DNA of 64,000 nt, taken from contig NZ_JAMZMJ010000001.1 in the NCBI RefSeq assembly GCF_024714495.1, positions 992,001-1,056,000 of the forward strand, given 5' to 3'. A model generated the notes under the pieces. It was not told where the DNA came from, searched no databases, and saw nothing but the letters and a program-made list of their open reading frames with translations. This DNA is from Marinoscillum pacificum (GTDB taxonomy: Bacteria; Bacteroidota; Bacteroidia; Cytophagales; Cyclobacteriaceae). The position numbers and the translations under genes were made by a program. This document shows, piece by piece, positions 8,915 to 17,056 of this stretch (the stretch's first letter is position 1; the number at the start of each line of letters is the position of its first letter).

Positions 8915-9781
8915 TCATTTATTTTGTTGCCTGAATACTCGTGGTGTGCAGCCATTGATTTTGAAGAATGATGCATTGAACCTACTGATAGAATTAAAAC
9001 CGGATGCATATGCAATTTTTGTAATTCTTTCATTACTGGAAACTAGTAGCCTTTGTGCATGAGCAATTCGCTCTTCAGTTATATAATCACTAAGTGTTTT
9101 TCCGAAAGACTTTTTAAAAATTGAATTTGCGTAATCCGGGTGTAAACCCACTGCACCACCAATATCTGAAACTCTTATTGGTCTGGTATAATTTTGGGCA
9201 ATGAATAGAGCAATTTCTTCAACAGGCTTAATCAAGTCATCATAAAAGACATGAGTGTTAGACTCTTTAGGAACGCTACATGTACAGGCCATTCTTCTGA
9301 GACGAGCATGTATTTCTAATTCCAATAACTGGTGAGATTCAGGTAACTTGACTTCCTTTTCCCAATTATTAAAAGAATTAATATCTATAGATTCAGATAC
9401 CTGACCTGAATCTATTATCAACTCTCCTTTTATTATTCTTTCCACAAAATCTCCTGGCAAATTCCATTTAAGAAACTGTGAAAACGGAACAGTACAAACA
9501 TAATATGGTTTTTGATTGACATACCCGACTATTTGATGCGGACTTAACCCCCAAAAAACAGTCAATTTCCTTGGTGGAATATCTATTCGTTTATTCCTCA
9601 ATAATTAGGTTATTCCTCCTTCCAGGCAATAATTAAGTTCGACTTCATTATGTCTGTCAGGTCTTTTCATAAGTGAGGGTGTCCATAACTCACATGTTAG
9701 TCCATAAGGCCGAAAAAGCTCTCTACTGTTATCAAATGAACCAGAAATCTCGGAAAACGATATGTTTTGATGTTTATTCAA
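8915..9781 (-). pseudogene. AraC-family regulator interrupted by one in-frame stop
   Basis: The intact-looking part (from a TTG at 9601 to 8915) is an AraC-type regulator with two helix-turn-helix units at its C-terminus (VSDIGGAVGLHPDYANSIFKKSF and ITKIAYASGFNSISRFNASF), but it lacks the beginning of the cupin-like sensor domain. Reading on upstream in the same frame, codons give LMKRPDRHNEVELNYCLEGGIT, then a TAA at 9605-9607, then LLRNKRIDIPPRKLTVFW. Relatives have a Tyr exactly at that stop position, so one base change (TAT or TAC to TAA) explains it; no frameshift is needed. The full frame runs back to a TTG at 9781. It is divergent from the DUF1593 gene it probably regulated. The C-terminal DNA-binding half might still be made from an internal start. 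Confidence 0.8.
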
Positions 9782-9805
9782 CTGTTTTTAATAAATATAC
9801 GAGAC

Positions 9806-9813
9806 TAAGTTTG
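9806..9813 (+). promoter_or_regulatory. Bacteroidota -7 promoter element for the DUF1593 gene
   Basis: TAAGTTTG matches the Bacteroidota -7 consensus TAnnTTTG exactly. It lies 37 nt before the DUF1593 ATG, giving a 5' leader of about 30 nt. No convincing -33 TTG is seen at the usual spacing, consistent with dependence on an activator such as the adjacent AraC-type protein (inference). Confidence 0.55.
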
Positions 9814-9850
9814 CTTTCATAACCAAAAGCTAAAACAACTTCGATTACAA

Positions 9851-11287
9851 ATGATGTTAAGAATTAAACTCCCGATTATTCTACTTTGTGCCATATCTGC
9901 GGTATTTACGTTAAAGGCTCAGCAAACTACCAAACACCGTGTCATTGTATTAACAGACATTGAAGCAGACCCAGATGACACGCAATCATTAGTAAGGCTA
10001 CTCCTTTATTCCAATGAAATAGATATCCATGGGCTAATTGCCACTACCTCATGCTGGATGAAACATGAACTACATCCTGAATCCATCAAGAAAGTCATTG
10101 AAGCATATGAAAAAGTACAACCTAACTTGACTCTACATAAATCTGATTACCCTAAAGCAAGTAAACTCTACGAAATGATCAAAAAAGGTCAGCCTTCATA
10201 TGGAATGAATAGCGTTGGAGATGGTAAAGATTCCGAAGGGTCTGAATGGATTATTAAAGCACTGGAAGAAAAAGATGATAGACCCTTATGGATTTCCACT
10301 TGGGGTGGAGCGAATACTTTAGCTCAAGCACTTTTTAAACTAAAAAAAACTAAGGATGAACAAATACTCAAACACCTCCTATCCAAACTTCGCGTATACA
10401 CTATATCAGATCAAGATGATAGTGGACTTTGGATTCGCAACAACTTTCCAGAACTGTTTTACATTGTGAGTCCCGGAGATAATTATGGTCAGGCTACCTG
10501 GACGGGTATTAATATGGTGGTAGAAGGAATCGATAATTCTAGCATTAGCAATGATTGGCTGGCTAATAACATCCAACAAAATCATGGTCCACTTGGAGCT
10601 AGTTATCCAGATGTAGCGTGGGGCATGGAAGGTGACACCCCGGCTTTTCTATCTCTTATTCAAAATGGCCTAAGTAATCCAAACAAACCAAACTGGGGCG
10701 GATGGGGAGGCAGATATGAGTTGTATCTACCGGACTTCTCAACACTTAAAGAAGGTTCCTCAATCGTTGAAATTGGACCAGAAACAAGATCGATTTGGAC
10801 CAATTCAATAGATACATATACACCATACATAGATAATCCGTATGGCCGAACTGTCGTTAAGAGTAACCAAATATTTAAAAGTGACAAAGCTACCATTTGG
10901 CGATGGCGAAATGATTTTCAAAATGACTTTGCAGCAAGAATGGATTGGACCATTCACGATTATGATAATGCCAATCACGCTCCTGTCCCAATATTATCTA
11001 ATTCAGAAATTCTAAAAGTCAAATCAGGAGAATGGATAAGTTTAGATGCCGTTAATTCTTATGATCCCGATGGAGACAGTTTCAGTTTTTTATGGTTTCA
11101 CTATCAGGAAGCAAGTAGCGGTAATAACCTACTTAATCTAGGTGCTGAAAACACCCATAAGATCGCATTCAAGGCGCCTGAAGTAAAACAAAACGAGATC
11201 ATTCATATAATACTAAAAGTAACCGATAGAGGTACACCAAAACTGAGTGCCTACAAAAGAGTCATTATCGAGGTAACTCCACATTGA
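9851..11287 (+). CDS. DUF1593 nucleoside-hydrolase-like secreted protein
   Basis: A 478-residue exported protein with a signal peptide ending near LKAQQ. Residues about 28-330 form a DUF1593 domain related to inosine-uridine nucleoside hydrolases; the metal-binding Asp cluster is in VLTDIEADPDDTQSLVRLLLY and further motifs are WISTWGGANTLAQAL and YPDVAWGMEGDTPAFL. Residues about 375-478 form a C-terminal beta-sandwich (DPDGDSFSFLWFHYQEASSG) as in the Sde0182-type cellulose-binding proteins. It probably cleaves an N- or O-glycosidic bond on an extracellular substrate of plant or algal origin; activity in this family is poorly known. An AraC-type gene, now broken, is divergent to it. Confidence 0.85.
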   Translation: MMLRIKLPIILLCAISAVFTLKAQQTTKHRVIVLTDIEADPDDTQSLVRLLLYSNEIDIHGLIATTSCWMKHELHPESIKKVIEAYEKVQPNLTLHKSDYPKASKLYEMIKKGQPSYGMNSVGDGKDSEGSEWIIKALEEKDDRPLWISTWGGANTLAQALFKLKKTKDEQILKHLLSKLRVYTISDQDDSGLWIRNNFPELFYIVSPGDNYGQATWTGINMVVEGIDNSSISNDWLANNIQQNHGPLGASYPDVAWGMEGDTPAFLSLIQNGLSNPNKPNWGGWGGRYELYLPDFSTLKEGSSIVEIGPETRSIWTNSIDTYTPYIDNPYGRTVVKSNQIFKSDKATIWRWRNDFQNDFAARMDWTIHDYDNANHAPVPILSNSEILKVKSGEWISLDAVNSYDPDGDSFSFLWFHYQEASSGNNLLNLGAENTHKIAFKAPEVKQNEIIHIILKVTDRGTPKLSAYKRVIIEVTPH

Positions 11288-11328
11288 CGTCAATACCTTT
11301 TTCATAACCTACCAAAACTTTAATCTGG

Positions 11329-11364
11329 TGCCTTAAGGCATTCAAACAAAAGGCCTTAACTTTG
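11329..11364 (+). promoter_or_regulatory. mtaB promoter with palindrome; leaderless start
   Basis: TAACTTTG at 11357-11364 is an exact -7 element (TAnnTTTG), only 7 nt before the mtaB ATG, so the transcript should start at or within a few bases of the start codon. A perfect 12-bp palindrome TGCCTTAAGGCA occupies 11329-11340, where the -33 element would be, and a half-copy GGCCTTAA overlaps the -7 box. No standard -33 TTG is present. The palindrome may be an operator (inference). Confidence 0.55.
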
Positions 11365-11371
11365 CAGTCTT

Positions 11372-12688
11372 ATGAAACGAGTGGCCTTTTATACGTTGGG
11401 ATGTAAGCTAAACTTCTCGGAGACTTCTACCATCTCCAGAATGTTTGAAGATAAGGGATATCAGAAGGTTGATTTCACTGATAAACCGGACATTTTTGTC
11501 ATTAACACTTGTTCTGTTACGGAGAATGCAGATAAGAAGTGTAAGAAAATTGTTAAGGAAGCAAAAAAGATATCACCGAATAGTTACGTAACTATTGTTG
11601 GGTGCTATGCTCAGCTAAAACCAAAAGAAATTTCTGAGATTAAAGGAGTTGACGCTGTATTGGGAGCCGCTGAGAAGTTCAGAATGTTCGAATTTCTGGA
11701 TGACTTCACCTCAAACAATAAGCCACAGGTATTCGCATCTGAAATTCAGGAAGCTAAGGCATACAACTCATCCTACTCTTATGGAGATAGAACAAGAACT
11801 TTCCTGAAAGTTCAGGACGGGTGTAACTATGGCTGTGCATTCTGTACTATCCCTTTAGCCAGAGGTAAAAGTAGAAGTGCCAGCATTGCTGAAATCGTAG
11901 AGCAAGCTAAAGAAATAGCAGCTTCTGAAGTCAAGGAAGTCGTTTTGACTGGAGTGAATATTGGCGACTTTGGGATTCAAGACGGACGTAGAAAAGAGAA
12001 ATTCATTGATTTGATTAAGGCTCTGGACGAAATTGAAGGAATTGACCGTTTCCGTATTTCTTCTATAGAACCCAACCTATTGAGCAATGAAGTCATTGAG
12101 TTTGTAAGCCAATCACAGCGATTTGTTCCCCACTTCCATGTTCCGCTTCAGTCTGGAAGTGATAAAATCTTAAAGCGTATGAATCGCCGCTATTTGAGTG
12201 ATTTGTATCGTGATAGAGTTAGCAACATCAAACAATTGATGCCCCACTGCTGTATTGGGGTAGATGTAATCACCGGATTCCCTGGAGAAACAGAGGAAGA
12301 CTTCCTTGACACCTATCAATTCTTAAATGAATTGGATGTATCCTACCTGCATGTGTTCACCTACTCTGAAAGGGCTAATACGCAAGCTTTAGAAATGGAT
12401 GGCATTGTCCCAATAAAAGAACGTCAGAGGCGATCAAACATGCTTCGGACGCTTTCAGAGAAAAAGAAAAGATACTTTTACGAACAGCATACAGGCAATT
12501 CTCAGACGGTACTGTTTGAAGATGATATTGAAGATGGGATGATGCATGGATTCACAGAAAACTACATCAGAATCAAAGCTAAATATGATCCTGTGCTCAT
12601 CAACGAAACCAAAACTGTGCAAATGGTTCGTGTAGATGAAAATTGTCTCATGGAAGTAGAAGAATTAGAAGAAGTACTCGTTCATTAA
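11372..12688 (+). CDS. mtaB: tRNA (N6-threonylcarbamoyladenosine(37)-C2)-methylthiotransferase MtaB
   Basis: Radical-SAM methylthiotransferase of 438 residues that adds a methylthio group to t6A37 of ANN-decoding tRNAs. The N-terminal UPF0004 domain carries the three auxiliary-cluster cysteines Cys11 (YTLGCKLN), Cys47 (INTCSVT) and Cys78 (VGCYAQ). The radical SAM motif is Cys151, Cys155 and Cys158 (GCNYGCAFC), followed by VVLTGVNIGDFG and HFHVPLQSGSDKIL. A C-terminal TRAM domain is expected near residues 370-436. The spacing and the CxxxCxxC followed by TIPLARG point to MtaB rather than MiaB or RimO. It is preceded by a leaderless-type promoter and followed after 2 nt by a FAH-family gene. 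Confidence 0.93.
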   Translation: MKRVAFYTLGCKLNFSETSTISRMFEDKGYQKVDFTDKPDIFVINTCSVTENADKKCKKIVKEAKKISPNSYVTIVGCYAQLKPKEISEIKGVDAVLGAAEKFRMFEFLDDFTSNNKPQVFASEIQEAKAYNSSYSYGDRTRTFLKVQDGCNYGCAFCTIPLARGKSRSASIAEIVEQAKEIAASEVKEVVLTGVNIGDFGIQDGRRKEKFIDLIKALDEIEGIDRFRISSIEPNLLSNEVIEFVSQSQRFVPHFHVPLQSGSDKILKRMNRRYLSDLYRDRVSNIKQLMPHCCIGVDVITGFPGETEEDFLDTYQFLNELDVSYLHVFTYSERANTQALEMDGIVPIKERQRRSNMLRTLSEKKKRYFYEQHTGNSQTVLFEDDIEDGMMHGFTENYIRIKAKYDPVLINETKTVQMVRVDENCLMEVEELEEVLVH

Positions 12689-12690
12689 TT

Positions 12691-13299
12691 ATGAAAATTA
12701 TCTGCATTGGTCGTAACTATGTCGACCACATCACTGAACTAGGAAATGAAAGACCGGACAATCCAGTAATTTTCATGAAACCGGATACTGCGTTGTTGAG
12801 AAACAATGATCCGTTCTATTATCCAGAGTTTTCAAAAGACATTCATTACGAGTGTGAGTTGTTGGTGAAAATCAAAAAAGAAGGCAAATCCATCGATCCT
12901 AAGTTTGCTCACAAATATTATGACGAGATTGGACTTGGAATAGACTTCACAGCACGTGACATTCAATCTCATGCTAAGGAAAAAGGACTTCCATGGGAAA
13001 GAGCGAAAGCTTTTAATGGCTCTGCTCCTATATCCAATTTCATTTCAAAAGAGGATTTCGATATCAACAAGACAACTTTTGAGTTGGAATTAAATGGTGA
13101 AATCGCCCAGGAAGGAGATAGCTCCTTGATGCTTTGGCCTGTCAATGAGCTGATTGCGTATGTATCTCAATACTTCACATTGAAAACAGGTGATATTTTA
13201 TTCACTGGCACTCCAAAAGGTGTAGGTCCTGTAAAGATTGGAGACAAACTTGTTGGTAGACTTGAAGGAAAAGAAATGTTTAATTTCGAAATAAAATAA
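12691..13299 (+). CDS. Fumarylacetoacetate hydrolase family protein
   Basis: A 203-residue cytoplasmic enzyme of the FAH superfamily, which includes acylpyruvases, oxaloacetate decarboxylases and 2-keto-4-pentenoate hydratases. Start chosen at the ATG two bases after mtaB, giving the canonical opening MKIICIGRNYVDHITELGN. Visible metal ligands and motifs are YECELLVKI (Glu pair), GLGIDFTARDIQ (Asp), AKAFNGSAPISNF and LFTGTPKGVGPV. The short length fits the single-domain FAHD1-like acylpyruvase/oxaloacetate decarboxylase group, but substrate cannot be fixed by reading. Confidence 0.88.
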   Translation: MKIICIGRNYVDHITELGNERPDNPVIFMKPDTALLRNNDPFYYPEFSKDIHYECELLVKIKKEGKSIDPKFAHKYYDEIGLGIDFTARDIQSHAKEKGLPWERAKAFNGSAPISNFISKEDFDINKTTFELELNGEIAQEGDSSLMLWPVNELIAYVSQYFTLKTGDILFTGTPKGVGPVKIGDKLVGRLEGKEMFNFEIK

Positions 13300-13362
13300 A
13301 CAAAGAATGCACCCCACCTATTTAGTGATTAACCGTAACAACAAATAGTACTGGAATCATTC

Positions 13363-15228
13363 ATGAGATATCTCTTTTTAACAGTTTATATTTTTTCATT
13401 CACCAGCTTTTTAAACGCACAGTCATCAGATAACTATTACCTTTTCCCGATTAGACCCGGAGAGCAAAACTATCTAGCAGGAACGATGGGTGAATTGAGA
13501 TCTTCTCACTTTCATGCAGGTATAGACATCAAAACTGGAGGGCAAAGTGGGTGGCCCGTATATGCAGCAGCAGATGGGTATATCAATCGAATAAGAATCA
13601 GTAATGGAGGGTATGGACATGCACTCTACATTGCTCATACCAACGGCACATCAACAGTCTATGGCCATTTAAGCAAATTCAATGATGACATTGCAGCATA
13701 TGTGCTAGATGAGCAATATGAACAGCAATCTTTTACATTGCAACTCTTCCCTAACAAAGAACAATTCAAAGTAAAAAAAGGTGATATCATTGCTTATTCT
13801 GGAAATACTGGTTCCTCTACAGGACCACATTTACACTTTGAAATTCGAGATAAAAATCAACGAATATTAGATCCCTTAAGCTTCAACTTTCCAGAAATTA
13901 AAGATCAAATCGCCCCACAGGTGAAAAGTTTGGCATTCGTAACGCTCGATGGACAATCCAGAGTAAATGGCATGTATGGTAGGTACGAGTTTGATGTGCT
14001 GAAAACAGGTTCTTCCTATGAGCCAAGAATTCCTATTGAACTCTCTGGTAACATTGGCATAGAAATCTATGCCTATGATCTGCTTAATGGAGTTTACAAT
14101 AGAAATGGAATACCCGAAACAACACTTATAATTGATGGTGACACCATATTCAGAGAAGTTAAAAACTCTTTGAGCTTTGCTCATCAAAAGTCAATTCTGG
14201 TTCACATGGATTACGAACGCTACAAGGAAGGCGGACCGAAATTCAACAAACTATTCATCGATGATGGAAATGACAATGACTTCTATGATGTAGCTTCCAA
14301 CGGATTCATTTTTAATGATGAATTACCTCATGACATCAAAATATTACTAGAGGACAGTTACGGAAACATCTCAGTAGTTGAAGCGTCTGTCAACAAAAGA
14401 AATGTGGTCAACAAACCAGATCCTGCTATCTCTGACTATGAAATCTATCGCAATCACCTTCATCTTAAAAACATAAATAGCAAAGGCACAGAACCTATTA
14501 AGGTATTCCATGGTGGATCTACTGAAACCATTGTACCCTACAGAGAAACACATAAAGCCAATTATGCCCTATATGATCTGCGAAAAGGCATTCCTGACTC
14601 CATTGCAATAAACGGAAGGCATATCTACCCTGATCTATACTCCATGCTTACTCCTGGCAGCGACATCACTTTTTACAATCACGACTTTGAATTAGCATTG
14701 CGTAAAAAGACCTTATTTGACACGCTATACTTAAGGTATTCCAAAAGTATAGATGAATCAACTGGTCAGGAACTGTTCGACTTTCCATTACAAAATGTTC
14801 CATTCAAAAGCAGTTTCACGCTTACCTTGAAACCTACCAAAACATATGCAGATAGCACTGCCAGAGTCTATGCAAAGTATGGCAAGCGGTTATCATTTGT
14901 AGGTGGTGAATGGGAAGATGGAATGATCACTTTTGATGGCAGCTCATTCGGAACTTATACCATAGCAGAAGATCTTACACCTCCGGTCATTACTCCAAGA
15001 ATTGTTAACAGCAAGTCGCTCTATTTTAAAATTACAGATGACTTATCGGGAATCAGACACTATAGAGCCACGTTAAACGGTGAGTTTCTTCTGATGAGTT
15101 ATGAATATAAAGACGATCTTATCTGGGCAACTCCCAGAAATCAAAACAACTCATTAGTTGGTGAGTTTATACTGGAAGTAACTGACAACACAGGTAATAA
15201 ATCAGTATATCATAATAACCTAAAATAA
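13363..15228 (+). CDS. M23 family metallopeptidase (LytM-type), exported
   Basis: A 621-residue protein with a signal peptide (MRYLFLTVYIFSFTSFLNAQ). The LytM zinc peptidase domain is near residues 45-170: His51 and Asp55 in HFHAGIDIK, His102 in YGHLSKF, and His156/His158 in GPHLHFEIRD, so the catalytic set is complete. It is expected to cut peptidoglycan cross-links in the periplasm. The remaining 450 residues are a beta-rich C-terminal region of Ig-like character (SYDLLNGVYN, PPVITPRIVNSKSLYFKITDDLSGIRHYRA), a typical arrangement in Bacteroidota. The stop is one base from the start of the peroxiredoxin gene. Confidence 0.9.
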   Translation: MRYLFLTVYIFSFTSFLNAQSSDNYYLFPIRPGEQNYLAGTMGELRSSHFHAGIDIKTGGQSGWPVYAAADGYINRIRISNGGYGHALYIAHTNGTSTVYGHLSKFNDDIAAYVLDEQYEQQSFTLQLFPNKEQFKVKKGDIIAYSGNTGSSTGPHLHFEIRDKNQRILDPLSFNFPEIKDQIAPQVKSLAFVTLDGQSRVNGMYGRYEFDVLKTGSSYEPRIPIELSGNIGIEIYAYDLLNGVYNRNGIPETTLIIDGDTIFREVKNSLSFAHQKSILVHMDYERYKEGGPKFNKLFIDDGNDNDFYDVASNGFIFNDELPHDIKILLEDSYGNISVVEASVNKRNVVNKPDPAISDYEIYRNHLHLKNINSKGTEPIKVFHGGSTETIVPYRETHKANYALYDLRKGIPDSIAINGRHIYPDLYSMLTPGSDITFYNHDFELALRKKTLFDTLYLRYSKSIDESTGQELFDFPLQNVPFKSSFTLTLKPTKTYADSTARVYAKYGKRLSFVGGEWEDGMITFDGSSFGTYTIAEDLTPPVITPRIVNSKSLYFKITDDLSGIRHYRATLNGEFLLMSYEYKDDLIWATPRNQNNSLVGEFILEVTDNTGNKSVYHNNLK

Positions 15229-15229
15229 C

Positions 15230-15676
15230 ATGTTAAAAGCTGGAGATAAAGCTCCTGATATTGAGAGCATTGATCAGGATGGAAACCCGATTAAATTATC
15301 TGATTTCAAGGGCAAAAAGATCGTTTTGTACTTCTACCCTAAAGATAATACACCGGGCTGCACCGCGGAATCATGTAACTTAAGAGACAATTATGAAGCA
15401 TTACAAAATCAGGGATATGTAGTGCTTGGAGTAAGTGGTGATAGTGCAAAGTCTCACAAAAAGTTTATTGACAAGCATGAGCTACCTTTTCCACTTATAG
15501 CTGACGAAGACAAATCTGTACATGAAGCCTTTGGCACCTGGGGAGAAAAGAAAATGTATGGAAAAACCTACATGGGTACACTTCGCACGACTTTTATCAT
15601 CGATGAAGATGGAGTAATCGAAGAAGTGATCGAAAAAGTAAAAACCAAAGATCACACTTCACAGATATTAAAATAA
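15230..15676 (+). CDS. bcp: Thioredoxin-dependent thiol peroxidase (PrxQ/Bcp)
   Basis: A 148-residue AhpC/TSA family peroxiredoxin that reduces hydrogen peroxide and organic hydroperoxides in the cytoplasm. Peroxidatic Cys44 lies in PKDNTPGCTAESC, with resolving Cys49 five residues on, the intramolecular atypical 2-Cys arrangement of PrxQ. The active-site Thr/Pro are present, and FGTWGEKKMYGKTYMGTLRTTFIID is the typical C-terminal half. Start is the ATG immediately after the M23 stop (1 nt spacer), so it shares that transcript. Followed by a strong hairpin terminator. Confidence 0.95.
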   Translation: MLKAGDKAPDIESIDQDGNPIKLSDFKGKKIVLYFYPKDNTPGCTAESCNLRDNYEALQNQGYVVLGVSGDSAKSHKKFIDKHELPFPLIADEDKSVHEAFGTWGEKKMYGKTYMGTLRTTFIIDEDGVIEEVIEKVKTKDHTSQILK

Positions 15677-15685
15677 GAACAATAG

Positions 15686-15716
15686 AAAAGCCCTGACTTA
15701 CGATCAGGGCTTCTTC
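15686..15716 (+). terminator. Bidirectional intrinsic terminator
   Basis: AGCCCTGA at 15689-15696 pairs with TCAGGGCT at 15704-15711 across a 7-nt loop, with A-rich and T-rich flanks (GAAA before, TCTT after). It lies between convergent genes ending at 15676 and 15748 and can serve both. Confidence 0.8.
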
Positions 15717-15747
15717 ATTTACCTGTTTTAACATCAATTAAATTCCT

Positions 15748-17055
15748 TTAGTCTGGACTTCCAAACAAGAAATTAACTCCAAATTTCATATTCAAACCAG
15801 AGGCTTCTGGCAAATTCATCGTTCCGAAAATATGATCTACGGATACATACGTTTGGAAAAATCCTCCTCTTAGCATTAGGCCAAGACCAAGATCTGCACC
15901 ATGTTGTGAAGCTGCAGAAATAGTACCTGATGCACATAGCCATTTCCCCAGTTCTTGGGTATAACCTATACCAAACGCGCTCTTCATTTTTCCCTGGGTA
16001 AAGTAATTGGACATAATAGCGGTCGCATATCCATTTCTTGTCACCCTATAGCTCCCGTTTAAGAACAACCTGGAATTAAGTGAAGTGGTAAAACTAGCTG
16101 CCACGGTGTCTACCGATAAGGACTCTATAGAATCCGAAATAGCATCCGCTAGTTGATCTATGTCATCGAAACTGCTTCCACTAATATCAAAACTAGTTCC
16201 AGTAAATGATGCGGTTTCTGAATCTTCCTTCCAATTGATGAATCCTAAATCAACAACTGACATACCCACTGTAATCTTTTCTGTCAACTCCATCTGCGCA
16301 CCCAAATCGATACCGAAACCTGTATTTTCATTAAAAATGAAATAATCAGCATCCCCATCTTCTGCGGCATTCATACCTGCACTTCTTGACAAGCCATCCT
16401 GCATGGTTACTGTCACAGAATAATCGTCAGGATCCGTATAAATCGACATAGCCAGGTTATCTTTCAGACTTCCATGAATGGTTCCATTGAGTAGCTTTAA
16501 TCGGCCTCCTACATCAAACTTATAACCAAACAAGTTCAATGTACGGCCATAACCAGCACCTATTTCTCTATAGTGAGTAAAATCATAAGATAGATCATCT
16601 ATCAAATAATCCTCTCCCAAATACTCCGCATTACCTTTCCAAATAAAATCAACCAACTTCAATGGATAAAAGAAAGTAGCATCGATTCGCTCGTTCATGA
16701 ACAGGGTAAAATAGGATTTTTCATTCAACCGAACACCAATCATCATATCCGTAATATTGCCAGTGGTGTTCAAATAAGCTCCTTCTTTTTCATTCAGAAG
16801 AAAACGGTTGACATCAATCAAAGTAGAATCACCAGTAGTCACTAATACATCCGATACTCCAAAGCTATTATTCACAGTAAGATCAATACCTGACATCACA
16901 GGTAAACTCACAAAAGTTTGTGCCTTAGGAAAAATCGCAGGATTGTAGTTCATATTTTGCGGTGTAGCACCCTGCATTTGATAAAAATTCAAATTGAATT
17001 GCCCAAACGACATGCTGGCAATTCCTACAAAAAGTATTGTTAAAATAGATTTCAT
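15748..17055 (-). CDS. DUF5723 family outer-membrane protein
   Basis: A 435-residue exported protein (signal peptide MKSILTILFVGIASMSFGQ) of the DUF5723 family, found in Bacteroidota as predicted outer-membrane barrels. Hallmarks are the early QMQGATPQNMNYNPAIFPKAQ, similar to the Asn-Pro-Ala-type opening of PorP/FadL-like barrels, then FVSLPVMSGIDLTVNNSFG, GAQMELTEKITVGMSVVDLGFINW and a long series of amphipathic strands ending in MKFGVNFLFGSPD. Function unknown. The gene begins 1 nt after the large lipoprotein gene at 17057-18688, so the two form an operon and their products may contact each other. Confidence 0.8.
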   Translation of the reverse strand: MKSILTILFVGIASMSFGQFNLNFYQMQGATPQNMNYNPAIFPKAQTFVSLPVMSGIDLTVNNSFGVSDVLVTTGDSTLIDVNRFLLNEKEGAYLNTTGNITDMMIGVRLNEKSYFTLFMNERIDATFFYPLKLVDFIWKGNAEYLGEDYLIDDLSYDFTHYREIGAGYGRTLNLFGYKFDVGGRLKLLNGTIHGSLKDNLAMSIYTDPDDYSVTVTMQDGLSRSAGMNAAEDGDADYFIFNENTGFGIDLGAQMELTEKITVGMSVVDLGFINWKEDSETASFTGTSFDISGSSFDDIDQLADAISDSIESLSVDTVAASFTTSLNSRLFLNGSYRVTRNGYATAIMSNYFTQGKMKSAFGIGYTQELGKWLCASGTISAASQHGADLGLGLMLRGGFFQTYVSVDHIFGTMNLPEASGLNMKFGVNFLFGSPD

Positions 17056-17056
17056 A

